Source of the DNA: Allacma fusca
Lineage: Eukaryota > Arthropoda > Collembola > Symphypleona > Sminthuridae
NCBI GenBank assembly: GCA_947179485.1
Contig: OX359250.1
Span: 32,808,654-32,872,653, forward strand
Direction of reading: 5' to 3'
DNA: 64,000 bases
A program made the translations under genes and the position numbers. Positions 48,760 to 59,600 of the stretch are shown here, in pieces. Under the pieces are notes generated by a model. That model was not told the origin of the DNA, did not search any database, and saw nothing but the letters and a program-made list of their open reading frames with translations. Numbering within the stretch: position 1 is the first letter of the stretch; each line of letters begins with the position of its first letter.

Positions 48760-49626
48760 CAAAGATGGACAACTGGTTTTCCTTGCCTGAAACCTTACCT
48801 CTACAATGTAATCTCGATTGTCCTTCCTAATACCATTCCTAAACCGGACTTTTGCTGATTTCCTTTTCCCTAAAAATGGGCATATAATTGCCCTTCCTAC
48901 TTCCTTGTCAGATTATTAAATTGCCTAGTAGGGTCTAAAATGCCTAGTTCAGTCTGAATTGCCTTTGTTCAGCCTTAGTTGGTTGGGTATGCCTTTGCCG
49001 GTTTGGTCAAAATTGTACACATTTCTTTACTAATAGCGTTGAGAAACAATATACATTAACATAAGCGGGTAAATATGATAATTGTCATCATTTAAAATGT
49101 ATATTGTTAGACGAACACATGATGAAGTTCCAAGTTTGGATTGATTTTCTGGAAGATATATTTTAACGTTAGTAGCATTCAGAATATTAATGCACTAAAA
49201 ATAAACCCTGTTCCACACCATGACATCTATGGAAACACCGAATCTAGACGTCTAACTATTAGTGGGGTCCATATGGGTGGAATTTCTTCACAGTTCGTTT
49301 TTGACTATGTCGTTTATTCAACGTTATACGGTCCAATACAAATAACTAGCAGAAATCATACAAACGAGTTTCATCTCTTGCCGCTGGTTGGCATCAAATA
49401 TGTCTTCCCGGTAGTCCTTGCTAGGATCCTTCCAATATCTTCACCCTTCCTATGAACTTATTTGATCCTATTTTACATATTCTCAGCCTTCCTATTCTAT
49501 TTCCTAGTTTTGACATAAATTCTACAACCTTCCTAGTTCCTTTCCTAAAAACCTACCCGTTTTACTTTCCTTCCTTCCTAGTTGCCTATTTACAAGGCCT
49601 AGTTTCAGGCGAGGTGCCCATCTTTG
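48760..49626. mobile_element. Non-autonomous hAT element (867 bp)
   Basis: The ends CAAAGATGGACA (48,760-48,771) and TGCCCATCTTTG (49,615-49,626) are 12-bp inverted repeats with one mismatch. The 8-bp duplication ATCCCAAA lies at 48,752-48,759 and 49,627-49,634. Subterminal zones carry CCTTCCTA, TGCCTAGTT and CCTAAAA oligomers, and CCTGAAAC occurs near both ends. Two plus-strand frames (104 codons at 49,141 and 61 codons at 49,452) lie in the interior and right end; neither resembles a transposase. Confidence 0.92.
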
Positions 49627-49634
49627 ATCCCAAA

Positions 49635-50365
49635 TAACTTCAACTGTTTATTTACTTATATCCAAACTCCAATAAATCTTCAAAAGCCTACATACTTATT
49701 AACAGCACATAATTAAAATACTTCCTAAAGCTAAAAAATATTGTGTCTCAATTTTGGATCTCATGAATTCTTCTAGCGGTTTTAGCCCAATTGTGTACCT
49801 GGTCTGAACCAAGTCAGTTACAGTTGCAGGATTTTGTCACGAGACACGACCACCAAATAACAATTTAGGACTTGAGACTTCATCTGACCATCAAATTAGG
49901 ATGCCTGATTTAGATTAGAAGTCCTGATTTGACCCAGGGTCACCTGATGACCTGATAAGCTCAATTTAAGTCCAGATTTCACTGTTGGTGATAAAAATAT
50001 CACTTTGTTGCATTTCGGGGAAAAGTGAATAAAATTTTTTATTAAGTACTTATTAGGGATGTGACAAACGATATAACGAGACGATATTATCATCCATGTC
50101 GTACATTTTGGAACAAAAATATAGTACGATATTTCTCGTAAATTTAAACGATATATCGTATGGTTAAGAATATTTATTTTTACAGCTTTTTATTCCAGAA
50201 ATGTCATTCTGCAGGCCTCTAACGTTTTTTGTTGAACACAAATTACGGAAATTTTGTTTCCAAACAAAAAGTCGGCAAAACTAAGCGCCATGCCTGTGTT
50301 CAATTTCAACTTGCGAGCAACCCAACATTTAAAATAGTGGTGTTTCCGAATTGCATGCAGTATCC
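49635..50365. other. No gene; small ATCGT-rich cluster
   Basis: No frame of note. At about 50,054-50,165 ACGATATA, ACGATATT and ATATATCGT recur, starting after TAGGGATGTGACAAACG. That start looks like one end of a hAT element, but I find no matching right end or TSD, so it may be a truncated insertion. Confidence 0.4.
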
Positions 50366-50605
50366 CTAGCACTTATCATAAAGTTCATTTTGCCCAGTAA
50401 TACTATACGAAAAAATAGTAACTATACACACGAACCTAAATGTTGCCCTGGATGTAAAAAGCTTTACGAAAATTTCCTCTAGTGTTGTATCAGTAGCAAA
50501 GTATTCCTCAATTTCCTCCGTATAATTACTTTTTAGATTTTCAAGGATCTCAAATAAATTCTTCCACGGTAGATCTGTTAGGTACAACTGGTACTGAAGT
50601 AGGTT

Positions 50606-50697
50606 CTGAAATAAAGCGTTTTGATCAAATACACAGGCTTTTGATTGATGGTGAGGGATATTACACGTTAAAACTACACCACCAAATATTTATTTAC
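50606..50697 (-). other. Intron of the ABCA pseudogene, 92 bp
   Basis: On the minus strand it runs from GTAAATAAATA to TTTATTTCAG. Its removal joins ...LKDRHE to NLLQYQLYLTDLPWK in frame, which suits the ABCA C-terminal region. This junction also confirms the eukaryotic GT-AG splicing of the locus. Confidence 0.8.
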
Positions 50698-51628
50698 CTC
50701 ATGTCGATCCTTCAAATCACAAGGCTGAAACTTCTTTTCAATTTCTTTCATCAAAGAATGTAGCTTAGGAGAGTCCTGCCGAATCATAGGCTTTAGTTTG
50801 AACGCCAAAATAAATCCATGACCAAATTTACACTTAAATGTTGAACTCCACCGAAACATTGAAACTGGCCGTTGACCATTATTGCCAAACCTGAGCATAG
50901 GGCGTCAATTTTGTCCATATTATGTGATTATAGTACTATAGCTTGTCCTAAATCACTATTTGAATGAATAACTCCCCAAAATTGACGTCGGGCCACTGGA
51001 TCTACACCCGAAGTTGGTTTGTCCAACATGACAAGAGGAGGGTCCCCAATCAGTGTCATGGTGCTTAAACGGCGCTTCATTCCTTCACTGTAATTTCTGC
51101 AACTAATTCGCATTTTCCAGTAACCCTAATATTGAAAAACGACTGTCTTCACCATGTCAAATTATGCGCATATTGATCAGGTAAACATTACACGCACCAA
51201 CTCTAGAGAACCATTTGGTCGTTCCTTCTGAAACGATTTAAATTCCTCGAAGTCTGGAGAAGAGTTGGAGGATTTCTTTCCCACTCAGAACACCCAAAAT
51301 GACATCGAACTGAGGGCAATAGCTGATTCTACTTAAAATATATTTGGAATGTTTTCAAATGTTGTATTGGCCCATGAAAACGTTCCCGTGGGAAGTTCCT
51401 GTGACTCCGGTTAGAATTTTAAAAGTTGCCTTCCCAACTCAGTCACGCTCAGAAGACCAAAGCACTGTCGGTACCAAATGTTAGATTATTGAGGGCTGGG
51501 AACGACCCCAACTTTTGGTTACACTGCTAAGGTTAACTGCATCACTTAAATATCGTATTCAACATGTTTTAAAAAAAATAATAAATCTGATTCCGAAGAA
51601 CATCGGAAACCGAAGCCTATATTTGACG

Positions 51629-52291
51629 CGTGTTCGGATATATTCCCTCCGACACAATCCCTCGGGTTATATTCCCTCGAACACATTCCCTCCGAACATA
51701 TTCCCTCCTTGAGAGGAGATATTCCCTCGGACTGTTTGTATAAACACCCAATAAATTTACGCTCACTATGGCAACAAAATTTAACAATCCTCAAATAATT
51801 AAGTACAGTTGGAATTGTCCAAATTCCTTTTTAAAAAGAAGCTACAGCAAGTGAAATCTCAGGCCTCATAATATCTACTAGGATAGCTACATAATTACTC
51901 TTGAATGAAATATGAAGATTGAACTGATTGCACCAACCAATGACCAAACTAATGACCAGACAAATCAAGTTGCTGTAACGCATGGTTTCTCATTTGTTAA
52001 TAACATTTCCGTAAAAAATCATCTTCCTTGATGATGAGTTCTAGACGCGAGTTTTCGTCAACGAATTGTTACTATGCCAACTGGCGTATAAGTTATTTGT
52101 TGAGCCGAGTCACCATACGATCCGCATTGCGTTTGCTTTGCTGGCATAGTGACGAACACTTCTGCATATATGAGTTACAAATATTTGTGCGAGGGATTAT
52201 TTCCAAGCAGGGAGGGGTTGTGGTCGGAGGGAATATATCCGGAGGGAATATAACCGGAGGGATTGTGTCGGAGGGAATATATCCTAACTCC
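51629..52291. mobile_element. TIR element with GGAGGGAATATA arrays (663 bp)
   Basis: The 8-bp duplication ATTTGACG lies at 51,621-51,628 and 52,292-52,299. Both ends contain GGATATATTCCCTCCGACAC and then AATCCCTC, in opposite orientation, with further ATATTCCCTC units inward. The outermost bases differ (CGTGTTC against GGAGTTA). It lies in what was an intron of the ABCA pseudogene, between the DEDV exon (donor at 52,380) and the exon beginning near 51,545. No transposase frame. The superfamily is uncertain; the 8-bp TSD suits hAT or P-like elements. Confidence 0.82.
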
Positions 52292-52606
52292 ATTTGACGA
52301 TGAATAGGTGGTGTTGTGTGTACTTTTACCCATACATCGATACATCATTACTTATCATTTCATTATTCCTATTTGCTCACTTTAGTTTGTAAATTGACTT
52401 CTGCACTAAGTTGTGACTGAATTCGATTTGCTTCTTCAATTACATCCTCATCCCGATTGTCCGTCATTGTAGCTGGCCTTGAATAGTGGGTAGTGGCACA
52501 ATGCAAATAGGGGTTTCAAACAGTCAGTCTACCGAATGAACAACGAGAAAATAAGATATTCCTGCAACGAAGTGTAGAACAATTCCTGAGTTATGCCCGA
52601 TTAAAC

Positions 52607-53165
52607 CAGAGATGCGCAGCCTTCGAAGGCTAGCCTTCCAAGAAGGCTTCCTTGAAGGCGGAAAGGTAACTTTCTTAACGTTGCAGAAGGAATGGAAGGA
52701 TGGGGATACTTTTTTCTGAAGGCTGAAGGAAGCCTTCACAAAAACTAGCAATGAAGGATTGTGAAGGAAGGCTTCCTAAATATTAGCCCTCTAAGGCCGT
52801 GAAGGCTTCCAGGTACACGACATATCTATAACGTGTAAGCATAGCATATGAAACGACATTTTGCAGCTCGCGCAACAATGCAGCCAATTCGTGAACTCAC
52901 AACTGACAATGTGTGCCCGCTCTCTTTTGTGCACTGAATCCTGCTGGTGCAAAAAGTTTTTAAGCGGGTTGTAGTTTAAAATTGAAGGAAGGCTATTTTT
53001 AAAAAGAAGGCTGAGGCAAAAACGAGCGTAAATATTTTGGAAGGAAGGGTGAAGGAAGGCAGATTTTTTAGAGGGCTTCATTCTAGGATATGTTGAAGGG
53101 GAAATTTTTACTGAATTTTCGCCTTCGAAGGCTTGAAGGAAGGCTATTTCTTTTGCGCATCTCTG
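52607..53165. mobile_element. Non-autonomous hAT element (559 bp) in the ABCA pseudogene
   Basis: Perfect 12-bp inverted ends CAGAGATGCGCA and TGCGCATCTCTG. The 8-bp duplication GATTAAAC is at 52,599-52,606 and 53,166-53,173. Both subterminal zones are filled with GAAGGCTTCC and GAAGGAAGGC oligomers. The CAGAG start and the 8-bp TSD fit hAT well. It is inserted just upstream of the last membrane segment of the ABCA pseudogene. The 96- and 75-codon minus frames over it are chance. Confidence 0.94.
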
Positions 53166-53300
53166 GATTAAACCATATACTTTCTCACCGGACTAATTCA
53201 CCTTCCCGACCTTCCCACCATTGCATTAACGGCCATACTTGAAAACAAACACGCCTCTGCACCAAATGCCACGGAGTACCAGTTGGACATACTATAGACG

Positions 53301-53985
53301 AAAAAATAATAAAATAATGAATTACATTTCGTAAACATTGTGGGAATTAAGGGTTTGGTTTACACTGGGTTGCTCGTTACACTGAATATCTAAGGTCTAA
53401 TAGATTTTCAGCCATGGTCAGGAAATAATCTATCTCTATGTAGGGCAGCTTTAAATTTTTACTCAATTTTATACACGGTGCATCCAAACATATTTCTACC
53501 CCGTCTGCCCATAGAAGCGGCAACGATAAGTGAATATTCGATTTCCCTAATTAGTAGTCAATATTCATTTAGGTGTTTCAAAATATGCTTCATCTCCTAG
53601 TTCAAAATGTCTCGACACAGTCAGTAATTGAGAAAAGTTATATTTATTTTGGAAAAACTGACAATTTGAACATTTTTTATTGTACTAAAATTGTAAAATA
53701 CAAAGAACATTTGATGCTTCTGTGTAGCAAATTTAAAGGGGTCTCAATTAGCACAACAAGAGATCCCCAGGTTGAATACACTATTAAACCTAGGCTAGGG
53801 AGTAAAACACTGAACCAAGGTTTAGCGGTAAAATGATAAATCAGCTTAATGAATCAGAAACTAAAAAATTTAATTACTAAATTTAATCCGTCGCTACGTT
53901 AATTTCATCGCTAACGACAATTGATTTTGTTGTTTTTCTGAGGTTCACTGATCTAATATTTTTGTATATTTGGCCTCTACGGATT
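53301..53985. other. No gene seen
   Basis: A+T-rich. An 87-codon plus frame at 53,573-53,836 has no recognisable domain. The earlier exons expected for the ABCA gene were not identified here, although fast decay or missing sequence could hide them. Confidence 0.5.
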
Positions 53986-53987
53986 GG

Positions 53988-54290
53988 AATGTTTCCTGGG
54001 GGCAACTACTACTTATATCTGTCCCAAAAGTCGAATAATCCGGTTTAAGATAACCGTCCCCAAGTTCCGAATTACGATAACTGTCCCCGAATTACTGGAA
54101 GGAGAGGCCATTGCAGGTATCCTGTTGAAAACCTACCCCGTCGTTTCGGACGTACAGGTTAGATTAGTTTAGAACTGTAAAGTAGGGCCAATGCGACTAT
54201 GAAGGTAGGTCTCTGCGGGTCCATCGTAGTCACGGCACCCCTTTATTCGGGGACGGTTATCGTAACTCGGAACTTGGGGACAGTAAGGGA
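53988..54290. mobile_element. Diverged relative of the 29.8-kb TIR element
   Basis: The left edge GGGGCAACTACTACTTATAT followed by CTGTCCC resembles the 29.8-kb element's right terminus (GGGGCAACTACGATAAGTGTCCC split over its first 23 bases). Inside are AATTACGATAACTGTCCCCG units, CCCCGTCGTTTCGGACGT, and GTAGTCACGGCACCCCTTT, counterparts of the hairpin region at 30,277-30,400. The right side ends in GGTTATCGTAACTCGGAACT then TGGGGACAG. No clear TSD was found. Confidence 0.6.
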
Positions 54291-54298
54291 GCGGACAC

Positions 54299-54395
54299 AA
54301 ATGATGTCATACAAAATAGAGGCTTTTTATGACTCACTGACTAAGAAATCATTCACTGTCACATCCAGTAATGATTGACTGTATATGACATCATT
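54299..54395. repeat. Short inverted repeat, TGATGTCA arms
   Basis: AAATGATGTCATACA at 54,299-54,313 faces TGTATATGACATCATT at 54,380-54,395. The enclosed 66 bases are not otherwise repetitive. It could be a small foldback element. The sequence from 54,396 to 54,785 contains only short frames. Confidence 0.5.
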
Positions 54396-54793
54396 CGTAT
54401 GTAAGTACTTACGTACTGGTAGGTAAGACGAAGTTGACGTTCTGCGGGAGCCAACATCCAAAAAATTTAATCGTTTGCGATTGTTTGCAGTTTGCACCAT
54501 CGTTGGTCGAGTCTGTTTTGTATTAAAGCGGACACTCGTGAAAGTAACTATTTTATGAAGCACTTTTATAGGACCTATCTCAATTATATTGTCTAACTAG
54601 ATACTATATTCTTGATTTTTTTACGCATTGTAGAATCAAAATCGGATTTTTTAAAATCACATGCACATTTTTGAAATTATGGAAATATTTTTAACTTTAT
54701 TATGTATGGCTTTTATTTATGACTATTTTTAGCAGACGCAAATATGCACTTTTAAAAACATTTAAACTCAAGGAAAGCAAAGAGACTACATAG

Positions 54794-56375
54794 CAGTGCT
54801 GCCCGCCAGGCTACCTAGTCAAGTCTAGTCTAGTCTTTAAAGTTTAGAGCCGCACCTAGTCAAGTCTATTCAAGTCAGCTGTACGTTTATTTAGCAATAG
54901 TCAAGTCTAGTCCTAGTCTTGATTCTACAGCTGATTCCCTAGTCAAGTCTAGTCAATTCCCCTAGTCACAGTGTATTTTTCTAAAAATTCCTTCATTTTG
55001 ATTAGCAAAATATGAAAAATATAATTTTTTTAAACTTGAACTTCGTTGAGTTCAAAATTTTCGGATTTTAGCAAATACCTCCATCAAAAATCCAGTTCGT
55101 GTTTATTTGCATCAAACGACGTAAAGATGTGAAACTACACTTGTAGTTCACATCAATACAAAAATAATGTTCGGTAAGATTTTTGCACAATCAACAATTG
55201 TCAGTATATAAATTAGTTAGTTTTTGTAACTTTAACCGCAAGTTTGGAATCAAATTTTTCTAAGAAAATAGGGCTTTATAACAATTTATTTGTAAACTTT
55301 TTTATCTAATTTACATATAGGGATTTATCAGTTGGATATTTTCTGGTATATTATACGAAATTTCCACTGGGACGAGCCAGGGGAAATACCCGGTGGAATT
55401 TGTAGGAGGCTGTACCCAGGGGTCGAATTTTTGTAAATTTCCCTGGAAGAACATTTCTAAATATCCTGCTGAAACAAAGGTCAGCGATTTTCAAAATACC
55501 TGTTGACAACTAAAATGTCCCTAGAAGACGTTATATTCATGTCAAATAAAGCCAAACAATCTAAAAAATCTGGTTGTCTTACCTAATTTTCCTGAAACAA
55601 GCCAAAAAATTGAAAATCCCTGTCAAGGGATTTTCATTTCAAAGGCCAATAAATCAGAATGTCCTTGTCCTCAAAAAGGAATCCATTCCCTTGGTGGTTT
55701 TCCCTGCCAGAATAATTTTTGCCCGGGAAAGAATGATCTCTTCTAATATAATGGTATTAAATAACGATATTAAAGGGCACGTTAGAAATATTGGTTGGGG
55801 AGGGGTTTTGGTTTAAAGAAAGAAGTACCAGGCATGTAATTTTCATTCTAGTTGCAATTTGAAAAGTATTATTACAAAAATTGTTTTGCAAAAAGTCAAT
55901 TCTTTGAACTATAGAAAGTAATATGGAAAATGTAAACTAGCTATCGTTATGATCAATTGCACTGTTAAGGAATAAATTGCAACATGTTCCTAAGCACTTT
56001 ACGTACCTACTAGAAAATTGTATGTTTTGTTCTTCCGAAATGAAGCCATATATATACTTAAGCAAACCAAACGGTACTGACGATGATCATGTCGTGTACA
56101 CTGGAATTTCACGCTGGCTTTCTAGCTTTGATTTTCAGCTACATAAGGGAGCCTCAAGTAATTGTGACTTGACTAGCATTTCCATGAAGTCATGCTAGTC
56201 AAGTCTAGTCAAGTCCTGTGTTTTGGCGAGTCGCCCTAGTCTATACTAGTCAAGTCACGTAATAGTAACCGAAGGCCTAGTCAAGTCAAGTCTATTCTTT
56301 TACGTCCTTTTTGCCTCCTAGTCTAGTCAAGTCTAGACTTTCCTAGTCAAGTCTGACTAGACTAGGGCAGCAGTG
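54794..56375. mobile_element. Non-autonomous hAT element, copy 2 (1,582 bp, inverted)
   Basis: This is the reverse complement of the element at 38,166-39,747: same length, same end variants in swapped positions (CAGTGCTGCCC left, GGGCAGCAGTG right). The only base difference I noticed is a transition at 55,754. Its own 8-bp duplication CTACATAG (54,786-54,793 and 56,376-56,383) differs from copy 1, so the two are separate insertions, not a duplicated locus. Small frames of 80 and 73 codons mirror those in copy 1. Confidence 0.94.
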
Positions 56376-56383
56376 CTACATAG

Positions 56384-57585
56384 TAAAATTTTGAAAAAGT
56401 GCATATTTGCATCTGCCGGCAGTCAAATCGGGGAAAATCCCAAACGGGTAATTTATATAAACACAGCCAGCATGCAAGCATTTCTTGCTCTCGGCGAGAG
56501 ACACGTGCAGCGTCTTCGTTTTCGTTGTACACAGAAAGCCCTACCACACTCCATTCCTTGTGAGTTCCTTGGGAGTTGTGCCGCAGCTCAACTACTCCCA
56601 AATTATTTTTTTAATCATTTGGGATTGGTTGATTCTAGCCCAATAATAGTTGGCCTCAATATTAGCCACGCTTTTAAAATGTATGTATGTACATTACATG
56701 TGCATAGCCCAAAAAATGCTTCACTATGGGTATTGCTGTTTTAAAAAAACAGACTCACAATCAGCTAGTATTTACAGTGTATGGTAGTATTAAAGCATGA
56801 TTTATTAAAACTAGTAAAAGCCCTGTGCTTCACAGGGTCAAGTACTTGAGCGAGAATTGTCATAGTACACAAACGTAAGACCTACCGTAAATGTCCATAG
56901 ACCCCATATCAAGACCTTTCGAGAAGGCTTAATGTTAGTAGCTCGCTTCGATGTGAACTATTAATAGTAACAATTCGTTTCATAAAGCTAGTTGACATTG
57001 CTGACACGTGCTGATTAAATATGATTTGTTATAATTTTATTATAATTTGTGTATAGCTCAATTGTACCGTAATAATGTAACTGCAGTCCCCGACATTGGA
57101 CGCACTGATTATATAAAATAGGAAAAATGAAAGGAATTCGTAGTAGCGCAACACGTTTCACGTGCTACAGTCACTAAAATTCAGGTTCTTACAAATCAAT
57201 CATTATTGCTTAATGATATTTTTAATGGATATAAAGATCAAATGTGGATATTAAGGTTTGTAATTTAAAAAAAATCAATTCCATTGAATTTTCCATGAAA
57301 AAAATTCCACACTTAGTCGTACAAAGTTCAATCACTAAAATTCTCCCCTCCTCAAATTCTTAAGGTCTGGAAAATTATAAAGTACATTTAGTTTGAATCA
57401 TAGAGCATAGTGACCTTTCGGTTTCTACTTGACAAAATAATCAGATTGCAATCGTAATACATGGAGATAGAATTGAATTCCATAACCATGTCACATATGA
57501 GTAGAACATTCGCTGGTTTGAATGTCGACACAGACTGAGAGACACGACGTTCTGGATTTAATAGAGGAAATTGCGCTTGGGAAGT
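56384..57585. other. No gene; one dispersed short motif
   Basis: A 123-codon plus frame at 56,373-56,744 starts inside the hAT end and has no family I recognise. The palindromic motif CCCTGTGCTTCACAGGG at 56,821-56,837 is preceded by ACTAGTAAAAG and has a relative at 44,148-44,163 (CCCTGTGCTTCACAGG), suggesting a short dispersed repeat. The remainder is A+T-rich and plain. Confidence 0.45.
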
Positions 57586-57593
57586 CTACTGAA

Positions 57594-58060
57594 TTGGGCT
57601 TCTACTGGGAACAATTTTGTTGTCCCGCCGACAATTCTGTCCCGTCCCGAAATCCTTGGGACAAAAAAGTTCGTTCCGATTCAGTCCCGAAATAACGTGG
57701 GGACAAAAATTTGGTCCCGATCCCTGTCCCGTTCCAAAAATCTCGGGACGTCCCATTTTGATTATAATCCCAGTCTTAAAAGACATGCTCCAAATTCCAC
57801 TATTTCTATAAGAATATCTCCAATAATAGCGAAAGTTTACTTTAAAAAGTATTCACATGTAAAACAACAAATTTTAATCGGAACGATTCCTATACATATT
57901 CATTTTTGCAGCAATTGTATACTGTACAGGTATTTTTTCCTGTCCCGATCTATTGTTCCGTCTCGTCCCGAAATCTATTTGGACAAAAAAGTCCCGATTC
58001 AGTCCCGCAATAGCATGGGGCAAAAATGTTGTCCCGAAACTGTCCCGAACAGAAGCCCTA
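57594..58060. mobile_element. Probable non-autonomous hAT element (467 bp)
   Basis: The ends TTGGGCTTCT and AGAAGCCCTA form a 10-bp inverted repeat with one mismatch (TA is expected at hAT ends). The flanks CTACTGAA (57,586-57,593) and CTACTGGA (58,061-58,068) match at 7 of 8 bases. Subterminal regions carry many GTCCCG and CGGGAC motifs (TCCCGTCCCGAAATC, GGGACAAAAA). A 186-codon plus frame reads through it and is not called a gene. Confidence 0.75.
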
Positions 58061-58160
58061 CTACTGGAAGCTCAATAGAGAGTACAATATTAAGGAATTT
58101 TAGATTATGGCGTCAATCTAAAATTGCTTAATATTGTACGCTTTATTGAGCTTCCAGTAG
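58061..58160. repeat. 100-bp foldback palindrome
   Basis: CTACTGGAAGCTCAATA at the left and TATTGAGCTTCCAGTAG at the right begin near-complementary arms of about 46 bases with an 8-base centre (ATGGCGTC). The hAT at 57,594-58,060 duplicated the first 8 bases of this palindrome, so it inserted exactly at its left tip. Confidence 0.85.
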
Positions 58161-58164
58161 ATAG

Positions 58165-58275
58165 GCAGCAGGTGGTATACAACCGAGGAGCACAGCGAGC
58201 TGAAACTCTGTCGCAGAGGAGAGCTTTTCCAGCTCGCTCATCTCGCTGTGCTCCTCGGCTTTTTTGCTTGCTGCA
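58165..58275. repeat. Second hairpin, GC-rich arms
   Basis: CCGAGGAGCACAGCGAG (58,183-58,199) and CTCGCTGTGCTCCTCGG (58,242-58,258) are perfect 17-base complements. AGCGAGCTG and CAGCTCGCT give an alternative inner pairing, and GCAGCA and TGCTGC may close the outside. It is much more GC-rich than its surroundings. Whether it is a foldback element, a transcribed hairpin or neither cannot be told from sequence. Confidence 0.7.
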
Positions 58276-59340
58276 TATTTAAAGAAATTTAATTTCAAAA
58301 CAACAAATGATGACAACTTTATATTGTAGTTAATATTTGGCTGGATGTTCAAGAACATATATCTGTGAATGTTTTTCCCGATTTCAAAATAATTGGCCCT
58401 TTTCTTTTTGAAATATTAAGAAGTCAGCAAAGTCTTGTTAGTTTTCAAATGTATGGCCAACGTTTATTGTTATTTGTAAATACTAAATATTTTTGTCACT
58501 TATTAGAGTGTGGACGTAATTTTAGAAAATGTGTACGAGAAAACCGTCTACATGGAAATAAATCATGTCAGCACATTCAAGTTTAAGTCCAGCAGCTAAT
58601 TGATGAATCAGAAACACAAGTTTAGTCAGCTCCACAAATTCGGAAATATTTTCATCAATTTCTGTTTATTTATCTAAATATTGTACGTGTGTCAATTATA
58701 TTCAGCCCACAAATGCTTTTTGTTAATTCCTAGAAATTCTGCCAATTATTTTTATCATCATGATTTTGATGATTACGAACAACGTTTCACAACTGTTCTA
58801 GATATTTTTCTCTTACTTCGCCCTATTCATTGGCTTCAGTGGCACATTCCGTTCCTCATTTTTTTTAATTGTAAGAGCTTAATTTGATAATGCCTCTGTA
58901 CAACAAACATATTTTGATCCACTGATAAGGAACAGTCAAAAATGGTTATGCAAAAAGTACATCTTTAGGAATTTAAATGGTTTTTTGACCACATGCCTTG
59001 AAACAATTTTGAATCAATGCATTGGAAAAAACACATGGAAAAGGGAAGGAATGAAATAAGAATTAGCAAAGACCAACCCCTTCGTGGCTTGCTTCATACA
59101 CTAGAGCCAACCGTCAGACTTAAGGTGGTGGGAATATTTGTCTATGTCTGTAATATCTACATGTATATTTGTCTAAAATCCGTATAATTAAAAAAAACCT
59201 CGCTTGATTATGAATTTAACAACTCCGACTGTACAGTAAGTTTGCAGTTCGTCCAGAATCCTTTGGAAGACTTTCAGCTCCAGAAAGTAAACCCGGAAAA
59301 GGAAGTATTTTAAGTTGGTATAATTTGCTTTATGCAAATA
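58276..59340. other. No gene seen
   Basis: Short frames only (73 codons at 58,365 and 68 codons at 58,681, both plus), without recognisable domains. A+T-rich throughout. Confidence 0.5.
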
Positions 59341-59351
59341 TTCAACTATAA

Positions 59352-59600
59352 ATTAGTAAGCTATTTCCTCGCCAACCGTTTGGTACATGCTTGGAGAAGT
59401 TGAGTACGAGGTAAAAACTATTTCCTTTTGATTGTAGGTTCCAAATGAATGTGGGAAAACATTTTAATGCCAATTTTGGGCGTCAACCCGAACTGCAAGA
59501 GCGTAGATGGTGGGAAGTCTCCGTAATCTGTGGGTTTCAGGCTAGCTGATGATATGCTGAAAAAACTTCCTATGCCAATTATGTTGTTATTAACAATGGC
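59352..59600 (+). pseudogene. Decayed copy of the membrane-protein 3' exon
   Basis: On the plus strand this aligns with the minus-strand locus at 47,581-47,845: GTAAGCTATTTCCTCG, ACATGCTTGGAGAAGTTGAG, then a 27-base intron-like stretch at 59,411-59,437 (GTAAAAAC to TTGATTGTAG), then GTTCCAAATG and a diverged tail ending near GCTAGCTGATGATATGCTGA. A net 4-base length change and stops destroy the frame. It lies about 11.5 kb from its closest relative and in the opposite orientation. Confidence 0.55.

Larger units (their letters stand above)
50366..53300 (-). pseudogene. ABCA-subfamily ABC transporter, C-terminal half, pseudogene
   Basis: ABCA proteins are full-length lipid-type ABC transporters. 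This locus holds the end of the second membrane domain and the second nucleotide-binding domain, minus strand. In order: a membrane stretch GIVLHFVAGISYFLVVHSVD just below 52,600; DNRDEDVIEEANRIQ (about 52,460-52,381); ALNNLTFG; a spoiled Walker A, SVTELGKAT (about 51,440); the Q-loop YCPQFD (about 51,310); the signature [11 protein letters not shown]; a Walker B with Lys in place of the catalytic Glu (LDKPTSG, codon 51,018-51,020); and a tail LEEIFVKLF. Stops lie at 51,355-51,357, 51,238-51,240 and 50,928-50,930, with frameshifts near 51,465 and 50,840. Transposons sit in an intron (51,629-52,291) and at the membrane segment (52,607-53,165). The upstream limit is approximate. Residual sense is strong, so decay is fairly recent. 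Confidence 0.88.

Noticed and set aside
49141..49455. 104-codon plus frame inside the 867-bp hAT as a transposase remnant
   Set aside because: No hAT dimerisation or catalytic motif is recognisable, and the only start would be a TTG codon.
57571..58131. 186-codon plus frame
   Set aside because: It crosses the hAT ends and the GTCCCG arrays and continues into the foldback palindrome; no domain is visible.
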